Made by a program: the position numbers and the translations under genes | DNA from: Stenotrophomonas tumulicola | GTDB taxonomy: Bacteria; Pseudomonadota; Gammaproteobacteria; Xanthomonadales; Xanthomonadaceae | Direction of reading: 5' to 3' | NCBI RefSeq assembly: GCF_014117215.1 | Contig: NZ_JACGXS010000005.1 | Location: 1 to 64,000, forward strand | DNA length: 64,000 nt | The notes under the pieces: generated by a model | What the model was told of the DNA's origin: nothing | What the model saw: the letters and a program-made list of their open reading frames with translations, nothing else | Database searches by the model: none | Shown: piece by piece, positions 9,005 to 16,453 of the stretch | How positions within the stretch are numbered: the first letter of the stretch is position 1 | Layout: every line of letters begins with the position of its first letter

Positions 9005-9877
9005 ATGAGCGCGGTACCACAGGCGGTCGCGCGTGATTGGCGCACGCCGCTGGAACTGACCCTGCTGGGGGCGATCTGGGGCTGTTCGTTCCTGTTCATG
9101 CGCGTGGCGGTGCCTTCGTTCGGCCCGTATGCGCTGGTGGAGGTGCGGCTGGTGCTGGGAGCGTTGGTGCTGCTGCCGTTCCTGTGGCAGTCGCGCAGTC
9201 AGTTCCCGGCGCGCCGGTGGCTGTGGCTGGCGCCGATCGGCCTGATCAACTCGGCGCTGCCGTTCGTATTGTTCGCTTGGGCGGCCGAGCGTGCCCCCGC
9301 GGCGATCGGGGCGATCTGCAATGCCATGACGGTACTGTTCGCCGCGCTCATCGCGTTCCTGTTCTTCGGCGAAAAGATCGGCGTACGGCGCGCGCTGGCC
9401 CTGCTGGTCGGATTCAGCGGCGTGGTGGTGCTGGCGACGGCCAAGGTGGCGGGACTGAGCATCGGCGCGGCGGTGGTTGCCGGCGCGCTGGCGTCGCTGT
9501 TGTATGGGCTTGGCGTGAACCTGGTCAAGCGCCACATGACCGGCCTGCCGCCAGCGGCGGCCGCCGCCGCGACGCTGGGCTGCGCATCATTGTGGATGTT
9601 GCCGATGGCGCTGACGCATTGGCCACAGGCATCGGTGCCTGGTGCCGCATGGGCCTGCGCGGTGGCACTGGGCGTGGTCTGTACCGGCCTGGCGTTCCTG
9701 ATGTTCTACCGGCTGATCGGACGCATCGGGCCATCGCGGGCATCCACGGTGACCTATCTGGTGCCCTTGTTCGGTGCGGCGTTCGCGTGGTTGTTCATCG
9801 GTGAGCCGGTGACGCTGCAGATGCTGCTGGCCGGGGCGCTGATCCTGGGCAGCGTGGCGGTCAGCCAGCGCAGTTGA
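9005..9877 (+). CDS. EamA/DMT-family transporter
   Basis: 290 residues with about ten membrane helices in two EamA repeats (about 15-145 and 155-288). The glycine-rich helix TLLGAIWGCSFLFMRVA is typical of the family's first helix. The ATG at 9005 is preceded by AAGGACA. Divergent from a LysR gene whose regulon it probably belongs to. The substrate could be an amino acid, purine or toxic metabolite. It is unrelated in close sequence to the EamA gene at 61-972. Confidence 0.87.
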   Translation: MSAVPQAVARDWRTPLELTLLGAIWGCSFLFMRVAVPSFGPYALVEVRLVLGALVLLPFLWQSRSQFPARRWLWLAPIGLINSALPFVLFAWAAERAPAAIGAICNAMTVLFAALIAFLFFGEKIGVRRALALLVGFSGVVVLATAKVAGLSIGAAVVAGALASLLYGLGVNLVKRHMTGLPPAAAAAATLGCASLWMLPMALTHWPQASVPGAAWACAVALGVVCTGLAFLMFYRLIGRIGPSRASTVTYLVPLFGAAFAWLFIGEPVTLQMLLAGALILGSVAVSQRS

Positions 9878-9922
9878 GCGGCAGGGTGCCAGCCACTGGC
9901 CGGCACCCCCGTCATGCCGGGC

Positions 9923-10819
9923 TCATCGCACCGGCACCGGGATGTTGCACAGGTCGATGTGCCCGGCTGGTCGCTTGTAGAAGTCATCGACGCGGTTGCG
10001 TCGCGCTTCCACCGTCGCCGCGAAGGTCTTCGAATCGGTGCGCAGCACCTGGATCGGCGTGCGTTCGGTTTCGGCCACGTCGCTGGCACGGCGGATGGCG
10101 GTGATCGGCGTACGCTGGCCCGGGTCTGCATAGAAGCCCATCGGTGCCGGGCCACGCGGCAGTGCACTGAGCAGTTCCATGCCCTTCAGCACGCGTCCCA
10201 CCAGGGTGATGTTGCGATCCAGCTGGCGTGGCGACTGCCCGGTCACCACGTACAGCTCGGCACCCACGCTGCTGTCTTCCTCGTTGTTGCGCCCCGCGCC
10301 CACGGCGCCGTAGCAATGTGCCAGCCAGGTCCGGCCTGCCTTGTCATCCTGGCCGACGGCGAAGCCATCGCTGAATCCGGTGCGCGCTGCCCAGCCATCC
10401 GGATCGGGCAGCAGGCTCACTGGCAGGCCGCTGCTGGCACGCTCGAATTCTGCCGGCAGCCTGCGATCGGCAGAACCCAGTGGCCTGGCCTTGGCGGCAT
10501 CATCGGCGTCCGCGTCGCCGAACTGCACCACGAAGTTGTCCTGCGCCCGGTAGATGCTGGTGCCATCCCAGAAATGTTCGTGCGCGAAGGTCTGGATGTT
10601 GGCGACATGGCGCGGCGCGAAGCGGGGGGCCAGTTCGATGATCACCCGGCCCGCCGGCAGGTCCATGTACAGCAGGTTGGCTGGATCCGGCGTGCGCCAG
10701 TCGTTGTCCGGCGCCGCGTCGAGGATCTGCTGGGGGCTGCGGTAAGGCGTGGCCGCCAGGGCAAGGCCGGGCAGCAGGCAGGCCAGGGCGAGGGCGGGCA
10801 GGGCGAGGCGACGGTCCAT
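9923..10819 (-). CDS. Exported cyclophilin-type peptidyl-prolyl isomerase
   Basis: 298 residues with a signal peptide ([20 protein letters not shown], cleavage near ALAA-TPY), so periplasmic. The cyclophilin domain begins about residue 45 ([21 protein letters not shown]) and contains NFVVQFGD and, further on, [16 protein letters not shown]. Compared with small PpiA proteins (~190 residues) it has an insertion and a C-terminal extension of ~70 residues. The active-site Arg region is divergent ([13 protein letters not shown]), so catalytic strength is uncertain. AAGG lies upstream of the ATG. Divergent from the PadR operon. Confidence 0.85.
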   Translation of the reverse strand: MDRRLALPALALACLLPGLALAATPYRSPQQILDAAPDNDWRTPDPANLLYMDLPAGRVIIELAPRFAPRHVANIQTFAHEHFWDGTSIYRAQDNFVVQFGDADADDAAKARPLGSADRRLPAEFERASSGLPVSLLPDPDGWAARTGFSDGFAVGQDDKAGRTWLAHCYGAVGAGRNNEEDSSVGAELYVVTGQSPRQLDRNITLVGRVLKGMELLSALPRGPAPMGFYADPGQRTPITAIRRASDVAETERTPIQVLRTDSKTFAATVEARRNRVDDFYKRPAGHIDLCNIPVPVR

Positions 10820-10901
10820 GGAAAGCCTTCGTATGAGTGGAATCCGATTCTGTGCGAACAGGCGCGAGGCCGCCAGCGGGCACAGTGACCAATGACACAT
10901 C

Positions 10902-10926
10902 CACTAGGGTGAGGTTCGTACTAGTG
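10902..10926. promoter_or_regulatory. Candidate operator upstream of the PadR gene
   Basis: CACTAG and CTAGTG form a perfect 6-bp inverted repeat with a 13-nt spacer, 29 bp upstream of the PadR ATG at 10955. Its position fits an autoregulatory PadR or housekeeping promoter operator, but the spacing differs from the common ATGT-N8-ACAT PadR site. Inference only. Confidence 0.4.
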
Positions 10927-10954
10927 TTCACTTCAACGTAGTGGAGATGCCGCC

Positions 10955-11320
10955 ATGGCCGACGAATCGATCCAGCTGAAGAAGTTCCAGAAGGAGCTCA
11001 GCGCCGGCACGGTTTCGCTGGCCCTGCTGGCGGTGCTGGCGCGGGCCGCCGACCCGCTGTATGGCTACCTGATCGCCAAGGAACTGGAGCGGGTAGGCGA
11101 GGGGGTGCTGAGTGGCAAGCAGAGCGCGCTGTATCCGGTGCTGCGCAACCTGGAAGCTGCCGGCCTGCTGGAAAGCCATGTGGAGCCTTCGACCAGCGGC
11201 CCACCACGACGCTATTACCGCATCAATGACCACGGGCGTGTCGTGCTGGGGCAATGGACCCAGGCCTGGCGCGCCACCCGCGATTCCGTCGATTCCGTCC
11301 TGGAAGGGGTACTGCAATGA
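10955..11320 (+). CDS. PadR-family transcriptional regulator
   Basis: 121 residues, the size of short PadR proteins. The winged-helix core includes VSLALLAVLARAADPLYGYLIAKEL, then SALYPVLRNLEAAGLLES and the wing RRYYRINDHGRVVL. GTGGAG lies eight bases before the ATG. Its stop overlaps the start of the next gene in ATGA, so the two are translationally coupled. PadR paired with a DUF1700/sensor-domain membrane protein is a recurring two-gene unit in bacteria, in which the regulator represses the pair in response to an envelope or drug signal. Confidence 0.9.
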   Translation: MADESIQLKKFQKELSAGTVSLALLAVLARAADPLYGYLIAKELERVGEGVLSGKQSALYPVLRNLEAAGLLESHVEPSTSGPPRRYYRINDHGRVVLGQWTQAWRATRDSVDSVLEGVLQ

Positions 11321-12333
11321 ATACCGAGCACACGGCAGGCGCCGGCCTGCCGACCACCATCGCGCAGTATCTGGCACAGCTGCGCAGCGCGTTGCACGAC
11401 GCTGATCCGGCCATGGTGCAGGATGCCCTGTATGACGCCGAGGAATACCTGCGTTCGGAGCTGGCCGCACAGCCGGGCCGCAGCGAAGCCGCGGTGATCG
11501 CCGACGTGGCCGGCAGCTACGGCGCGCCGGAAGAAGTGGCCGATATCTACCGCGAAACCGAGGTGACGGTCAGCCGCGCGCTGCGCACGCCGACCACATC
11601 GGTGGGACCACGGGCGCAGGTTCCTGCCGGCACCGTGGCGGCCGCTGCAGCCGTCGATCCGGCCAGCAGCAGCGCCACCGCGCCGCCACCGACCGTGCCG
11701 CCCGTCGCACCGCGTTCGTTGGCATCGCGCTTCTTCGGCGTGGCGGTGGATCCGCATACCTATGGTGCGTTGTTCTACATGCTGCTGTCGCTGGCCACCG
11801 GCACGTTCTTCTTTACCTGGGTGGTCACCGGCCTGTCGCTGTCGCTGAGCCTGATGATCCTGATCATCGGCATTCCGCTGGCGGTGCTGTTCTTCGGTTC
11901 GGTACGTGGGCTGTCGTTGCTGGAAGGGCGGCTGGTGGAAGCATTGCTGGGCGAACGCATGCCGCGCCGTCCCCGCTATGCCGATCGCAGCCGCAGTTGG
12001 CTGCAGCGCATCGGTGACATGTTCACCGATGGCCGTACCTGGCTGACCCTGCTGTATTTCGTGCTGATGCTGCCGCTGGGGATCGTGTATTTCACCATCG
12101 CCACGACACTGTTGATGTTGTCGCTGGGATTCATCTGGTCGCCGGTAGCCGCGCTGTTTTCCGGCATCAACCCGGGGTTGACCATCCAGTTCCCGGGGAT
12201 GGACCTGGGAGCCTGGGTCACCCCGCTGCTGGCGGTGCTGGGCGTGCTGCTGCTGTTCGGCACGTTGCACCTGGCGCGTGGCATCGGTCGCCTGCACGGC
12301 AGGATGGCCAAGCACCTGCTGGTGCGGCTGTAG
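11317..12333 (+). CDS. DUF1700 / putative-sensor-domain membrane protein
   Basis: 338 residues. The first ~85 residues are a soluble helical DUF1700-like segment (IAQYLAQLRSALHDADPAMV...DALYDAEEYLRSEL). An Ala/Pro/Thr-rich linker (95-130) follows, then a membrane domain with about four helices like the 'sensor' domain PF13796 (LSLSLSLMILIIGIPLAVLFF, then FVLMLPLGIVYFTIATTLL). The start overlaps the PadR stop by four bases. It probably acts with the PadR repressor at the inner membrane; no enzymatic motif is visible. Confidence 0.82.
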   Translation: MNTEHTAGAGLPTTIAQYLAQLRSALHDADPAMVQDALYDAEEYLRSELAAQPGRSEAAVIADVAGSYGAPEEVADIYRETEVTVSRALRTPTTSVGPRAQVPAGTVAAAAAVDPASSSATAPPPTVPPVAPRSLASRFFGVAVDPHTYGALFYMLLSLATGTFFFTWVVTGLSLSLSLMILIIGIPLAVLFFGSVRGLSLLEGRLVEALLGERMPRRPRYADRSRSWLQRIGDMFTDGRTWLTLLYFVLMLPLGIVYFTIATTLLMLSLGFIWSPVAALFSGINPGLTIQFPGMDLGAWVTPLLAVLGVLLLFGTLHLARGIGRLHGRMAKHLLVRL

Positions 12334-12358
12334 GCTCCACGGCAGTGCCGGTAGCGCG

Positions 12359-12525
12359 GTAGCGCCGAGCCATGCTCGGCGAGCGCGCAGCGCGGCCTGT
12401 GTCAGCCGCGATGACGCCGGATCGACAAGCCGCCGAGCATGGCTATGCCGGACCTCCTGAGCAGCATCCTTCGGGCCGCCGCAAGCGACGTTGGCAGCGG
12501 CTCCTGCCGCGGCCTTCGGCGCTAC
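12359..12525. repeat. SMAG palindrome plus an interrupted minus-strand SMAG
   Basis: A complete plus-strand GTAG palindrome at 12359-12381 is followed by a minus-strand copy split in two: CGCCGAGCATGGCT at 12431-12444 and TCGGCGCTAC at 12516-12525. The 71 nt between the halves start with ATGCCGG. The same interruption, with a related start, occurs at 15313-15362. The segment lies between the PadR operon and phaZ, which are convergent. Confidence 0.65.
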
Positions 12526-12537
12526 CGGGGCCGGTTG

Positions 12538-13842
12538 TCAGCCGGCCTTGCGCCGCAGCGGCGTGACGTTGCTCTTCTTCCTGGTCTTCGCCGCCGGTGC
12601 CTCGGCGTTGGCGGCGAAGAAATCGCGCACTTTCGGGTACACCACTTCGCGCCAGCGGCGACCACTGAAGATGCCGTAATGGCCGGCGCCTTCCACGATG
12701 AAGTGCTCGCGGCGCGCGGCCGGGATGCCACTGCACAGCGATTGCGCCGCTTCGGTCTGGCCGAGGCCGGCGATATCGTCCAGTTCGCCTTCGATGCTCA
12801 GCAGCGCGGTATCGCGGATGGCCGACGGATCGACCTTCTCGCCGTTGATCGACCACTCACCGCGGGGCAGCAGGAAATCCTGGAACACCACGCCGATGGT
12901 ATCCAGGTAGTACCTGGCGGGCATGTCCAGTACGGCGTTGTACTCGTCGTAGAAGCGACGATGCGCATCGGCGTCTTCCAGGTCGCCCTTGACCAGGTCG
13001 GCGTAGAAATCCCAGTGCGAACTGAAGTGCCGGCTGGGATTCATCGACAGGAAACCCGCGTGCTGCAGGAAGCCCGGATAGACCCGGCGCCCGGCGCCCG
13101 GGTAGCCCGGCGGCACCGTGTGGATGACATTGTTCTCGAACCATGACAACGGGTTCTGGGTGGCCAGGTTGTTCACTGCGGTCGGGCTGCAGCGGGCATC
13201 GATCGGTCCACCCATCATCACCAGCGAGCGCGGCGTCGGCTCGCCGCGGCTGGCCATCAGCGAGACGGCGGCCAGCACCGGCACCGTAGGCTGGCACACG
13301 CTCACCACGTGCAGCCGCTCTACGCCGAGGTGGCGGATGAACTCCTGGATGTACTGGACGTAATCATCCAGCCCGAAATCGCCTTCGCTGGCCGGGACCA
13401 TGCGCGCGTCCACCCAGTCGGTGACATACACCCGGTGGTCGCGCAGCAGCGTACGCACCGTGTCACGCAGCAGGGTGGCGTGGTGCCCGGACAACGGCGC
13501 CACCACCAGCACGAACGGCTGGTTGAGCATGGTATGCAACTGGTCCGCTTCATTGCTGTGGCGCTTGAAGCGCAGCAGCTTGCAGAATGGCTTGCTGACC
13601 TCTTCGTGCACCACGATCGGCACGCGCTCGCCGTCCACGTCGATTTCGTTGATGCCCCACTCGGGTTTCTCGTAGTCCTTGCCGAGGCGGTGGAACAGCT
13701 CGTTGACCGCTGCAAGGCGATCAGCGCCGGGCATCTGCGACCACCAGTGGCTGGAATTGGTGAAGAAGTGAGCGTTGGCCTGCGCCTGATGCACCCAGGG
13801 GGCGAGCAGGTTGCGGGTCAGTTCGTGCAGTTGATAGAGCAT
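12538..13842 (-). CDS. phaZ: Intracellular polyhydroxyalkanoate depolymerase
   Basis: 434 residues, close to the ~420 residues of Cupriavidus PhaZ1-type depolymerases that release 3-hydroxybutyrate from storage granules. The nucleophile is a cysteine in a lipase-box-like context, VVSVCQPTVPV, with Cys at residue 183. Downstream are an acidic segment (SIEGELDDIAG) and a C-terminal EGAGHYGIFSG carrying the putative catalytic His, followed by RRWREVVYPKVRDFF. No signal peptide, so cytoplasmic. A Lys/Arg-rich tail ends the protein. The ATG at 13842 begins MLYQLHELTR, typical for the family. No PHA synthase gene is in the window. Monocistronic. Confidence 0.88.
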   Translation of the reverse strand: MLYQLHELTRNLLAPWVHQAQANAHFFTNSSHWWSQMPGADRLAAVNELFHRLGKDYEKPEWGINEIDVDGERVPIVVHEEVSKPFCKLLRFKRHSNEADQLHTMLNQPFVLVVAPLSGHHATLLRDTVRTLLRDHRVYVTDWVDARMVPASEGDFGLDDYVQYIQEFIRHLGVERLHVVSVCQPTVPVLAAVSLMASRGEPTPRSLVMMGGPIDARCSPTAVNNLATQNPLSWFENNVIHTVPPGYPGAGRRVYPGFLQHAGFLSMNPSRHFSSHWDFYADLVKGDLEDADAHRRFYDEYNAVLDMPARYYLDTIGVVFQDFLLPRGEWSINGEKVDPSAIRDTALLSIEGELDDIAGLGQTEAAQSLCSGIPAARREHFIVEGAGHYGIFSGRRWREVVYPKVRDFFAANAEAPAAKTRKKSNVTPLRRKAG

Positions 13843-13957
13843 GACGAACCAATATGTATGGTCATATGTTGCCGCGCAGCATAACCCATTCGGAACCCGG
13901 CAGGTTCCAATTTGTCACAATTGCCCTGTTCAGCTTCGAGAAAGACTCGGGCCCGGT

Positions 13958-14548
13958 TCAGCTCTTCTCCAGTGCCGAAGCCTCGCCTGCCAACTCGCCG
14001 CCAAGCCAGCAGTGCGACCCTATCGGCAGCAGGCCGTGCTTGCCCAGCTCGCGCCGGTACCAGCGCGCCGGCCGTGCCTGGAAACCTTCGTGGTCGCCGT
14101 CGAAGGCATCTTCGGCGGTGAAGGTCTCCAGGAACGCCGTGCCGCCGGTGAGCTCGGCGACGCCGGCCAGTCCTGCGCGCAGCTCACGGTCCGGTACGTA
14201 ATGCATCACGTCCGAACACACCAGCAGGTCGACCGGCGCGCAGGGGCGCAGCCATGCGAAATCGCCGAAGGAGGCCGGATGCAGGTTGCGCGTGCGTCCG
14301 TAACGGCGCACAGCGTACTCGCTGCTGTCGAAGCCAAGGTATTGGACTTTCGGACGCAGCTTGAGCAGTGGTGCACGCCAGGCGCCCTCGCCGCAACCGA
14401 TGTCCAGCACGCTGCGGATCGGTCGTTCCAGATAATGCTCGGCGGTGGCCACGGCCAGGGCGACCTTCCGCGCCAGGCGTGCGCTGCCGCCGATATCGGC
14501 TCGGCGGTACCAGTGCTGGAAATAAGCGGCGTCGTAGGTCTTGTCCAT
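13958..14548 (-). CDS. Class I SAM-dependent methyltransferase
   Basis: 196 residues with the Rossmann-fold methyltransferase core. Motif I is VLDIGCGEG (about residues 47-55), the acidic end of beta-2 is YLGFDSS, and motif IV is DLLVCSDVMHYV. No substrate-specific domain is recognisable. The ATG at 14548 is used; another in-frame ATG at 14566 would add six residues, and neither has a convincing Shine-Dalgarno. It is divergent from the HemJ/CopD-like gene (63 bp apart) and not obviously linked to phaZ. Confidence 0.82.
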   Translation of the reverse strand: MDKTYDAAYFQHWYRRADIGGSARLARKVALAVATAEHYLERPIRSVLDIGCGEGAWRAPLLKLRPKVQYLGFDSSEYAVRRYGRTRNLHPASFGDFAWLRPCAPVDLLVCSDVMHYVPDRELRAGLAGVAELTGGTAFLETFTAEDAFDGDHEGFQARPARWYRRELGKHGLLPIGSHCWLGGELAGEASALEKS

Positions 14549-14611
14549 GTACGTGGCTCTGTGCATCGGTGAAAATGGTGCCCATCCTACGCCAGCCGCT
14601 GGAGCGAGCAC

Positions 14612-15067
14612 ATGCAGTCTTACTTCTGGGTCAAGACCTTCCACCTGGTGTTCGTGGTGGCCTGGATGGCGACGGTTTTCTACCTGCCGCGCATCCTGGT
14701 CAACATCGCCGAGACGGCGGGGCAGCCGGCGGTCAGTGAACGCCTGCAGCTGATGGGGCTGCGCCTGTACCGCTTCGGCCACTCGATGTTCGGCCTGGCG
14801 TTCGCGCTCGGGCTGGTGCTGTGGCTGGGTTACAAGGTGATCCCTGATTTCCCCACCATGGTCGCTCCGGGCGCGGCCGGGTGGCTGCACGCCAAGCTGG
14901 GCCTGGTTGTGGTGCTGCTGGCGTATTTCATCTGGATCGGACGGATGTTGAAGGGCGTGGCCAAGGGCCGCGCGCTGCCTTCTTCGCGTGCGCTGCGCTG
15001 GATCAACGAGATTCCGCTGCTGGCTTTCATCCCGATCGTCTGGCTGGTGCTGGCCAAGCCGTTCTGA
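14612..15067 (+). CDS. HemJ/CopD-like four-helix membrane protein
   Basis: 151 residues with four membrane helices. The N-terminus WVKTFHLVFVVAWMATVFYLPR and the motif GWLHAKLGLV match the UPF0093/HemJ family, where a conserved His in helix 1 and a conserved Lys in the HAKL motif bind haem. HemJ is the oxygen-independent-of-HemY protoporphyrinogen oxidase of many Proteobacteria. Annotation as 'CopD family' is equally common, and sequence alone does not settle it. GGAGCGAG lies just ahead of the ATG. The gene is followed directly by a SMAG cluster. Confidence 0.7.
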   Translation: MQSYFWVKTFHLVFVVAWMATVFYLPRILVNIAETAGQPAVSERLQLMGLRLYRFGHSMFGLAFALGLVLWLGYKVIPDFPTMVAPGAAGWLHAKLGLVVVLLAYFIWIGRMLKGVAKGRALPSSRALRWINEIPLLAFIPIVWLVLAKPF

Positions 15068-15069
15068 AG

Positions 15070-15362
15070 GTAGTGACGGGCCGTGCCCGTCAGCACGTCA
15101 AGGCAGCGGGTCATGGACCCGCTCTACCGGTAGTGACGGGCCATGCCCGTCAACACGGCAATCAGGGCAGGGATCCGTTCGACAGGTAGCGCCGGGCCAT
15201 GCCCGGCGAGCGCGCAGCGCGGCCTGCGTCGGGTGTAACGGCGCCGGATCGAAGTGCCGCCGAACATGGCTCGGCGCTACCAAGGCGCATCGCGGTGCCT
15301 GATGGAACAGCCGCCGAGCATGGCTATGCCGGTCGTCATGACCAGCACCCTTCGGCGCTACC
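15070..15362. repeat. Cluster of six SMAG-type palindromes
   Basis: This 306-bp gap between the HemJ-like gene and accA is almost wholly repeats. Plus-strand copies lie at 15070-15092, 15130-15152 and 15186-15208. Minus-strand copies lie at 15105-15127 and 15258-15280. A minus-strand copy at 15313-15362 is interrupted by 26 nt (15327-15352). Two stem sequences occur: GACGGGCC..GCCCGTC at the first sites and GCCGGGCC..GCCCGGC or GCCGAGC variants at the others. The flanking genes are convergent. No gene is seen here. Confidence 0.8.
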
Positions 15363-15373
15363 GGGGCCGCGCG

Positions 15374-16333
15374 TTACGCGGCCTCGTAGGTGCCGTAGCT
15401 GCGTAGGCGCGCGTAACGCCGGTCCAGCAGTTCGTTGCTGGGCAGCGCCTGCAGCGCATCCAGTTCATTCAGCAGCACCGCCTTCAGGCGCTTGGCCATC
15501 TGCGTGGGATTGCGGTGCGCGCCACCGGTCGGCTCGCGCACCACCTTGTCCACCAGTCCCAGGCCCTTCAGGCGTGGGGCGGTGAGGCCCAACTGCTCGG
15601 CGGCATCCTTTGCCTTGCCGGCATCCTTCCACAGGATGGAGGCGCAGCCTTCCGGGCTGATGGTCGAATACACGCTGTATTCCAGCATGATGGTGCGATC
15701 ACCCACGCCCAGCGCCAGCGCGCCGCCGGAGCCGCCTTCGCCGATCACCGTGCAGATCACCGGCACCTTCAGCTCGGCCATCTCCATCAGGTTGCGTGCG
15801 ATGGCCTCGGACTGGCCGCGTGATTCGGCATCGATGCCCGGCCATGCGCCGGCGGTATCGATCAGGGTCAGCACGGGCAGGCCGAAGCGCTCGGCCATCT
15901 TCATCAGGCGCAGCGCCTTGCGGTAGCCCTCGGGCTTGGGCATGCCGAAGTTGCGCTTGATCTTTTCCTTGGTATCCCGGCCCTTCTGATGGCCGATCAC
16001 CATCATCGGGCGACCGTCGATACGGGCCAGGCCGCCGATGATCGCCTTGTCGTCGGCGAACGCGCGGTCGCCGGCCAGTTCCTGGAATTCGTCGCAGATC
16101 AGCCGCAGGTAATCCTGGGTGTAGGGACGCGAGGGGTGGCGCGCCAGCTGCAGCACCTGCCACGACGTCAGGTTGCGGAAGATCTGCGCGGTGCGCAGGC
16201 GCAGCTTGTCCTGCAGGGCGTGAACTTCGGCTTCGACGTTGACCGCCGGTCCGGCACTGGCGCTGCGCAATTCCTGGATCTTGGCTTCCAGGTCGGCGAT
16301 GGGTTGCTCGAAGTCGAGGTAGTTCGGATTCAT
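15374..16333 (-). CDS. accA: Acetyl-CoA carboxylase carboxyltransferase subunit alpha
   Basis: 319 residues, the normal length. AccA with AccD transfers carboxyl from biotin to acetyl-CoA, the committed step of fatty-acid synthesis. Characteristic segments are [18 protein letters not shown] at the N-terminus, [38 protein letters not shown] and the oxyanion-forming [16 protein letters not shown], then [14 protein letters not shown]. The gene follows dnaE by 120 bp on the same strand, the order also seen in other Gammaproteobacteria. The gap holds a degenerate GTAG palindrome near 16416. A convergent SMAG cluster follows. Confidence 0.97.
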   Translation of the reverse strand: MNPNYLDFEQPIADLEAKIQELRSASAGPAVNVEAEVHALQDKLRLRTAQIFRNLTSWQVLQLARHPSRPYTQDYLRLICDEFQELAGDRAFADDKAIIGGLARIDGRPMMVIGHQKGRDTKEKIKRNFGMPKPEGYRKALRLMKMAERFGLPVLTLIDTAGAWPGIDAESRGQSEAIARNLMEMAELKVPVICTVIGEGGSGGALALGVGDRTIMLEYSVYSTISPEGCASILWKDAGKAKDAAEQLGLTAPRLKGLGLVDKVVREPTGGAHRNPTQMAKRLKAVLLNELDALQALPSNELLDRRYARLRSYGTYEAA

Positions 16334-16453
16334 CGGAAACCGTCGTGTAAAGAAGAGGGGAAGTTTATCCCAAGGCGCATGGATGCCCCGTACGCCCGGG
16401 TCTGGTACTGGTTACGGTAGCGCCGGGCCCGTGGGCTGCCAACGCTTTTCGGC

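Noticed and set aside
16410-16440. SMAG palindrome between dnaE and accA
   Set aside because: A GTAGCGCCGGGCCCGTGGGC stretch is present but its right arm is incomplete, so it was only mentioned with accA.
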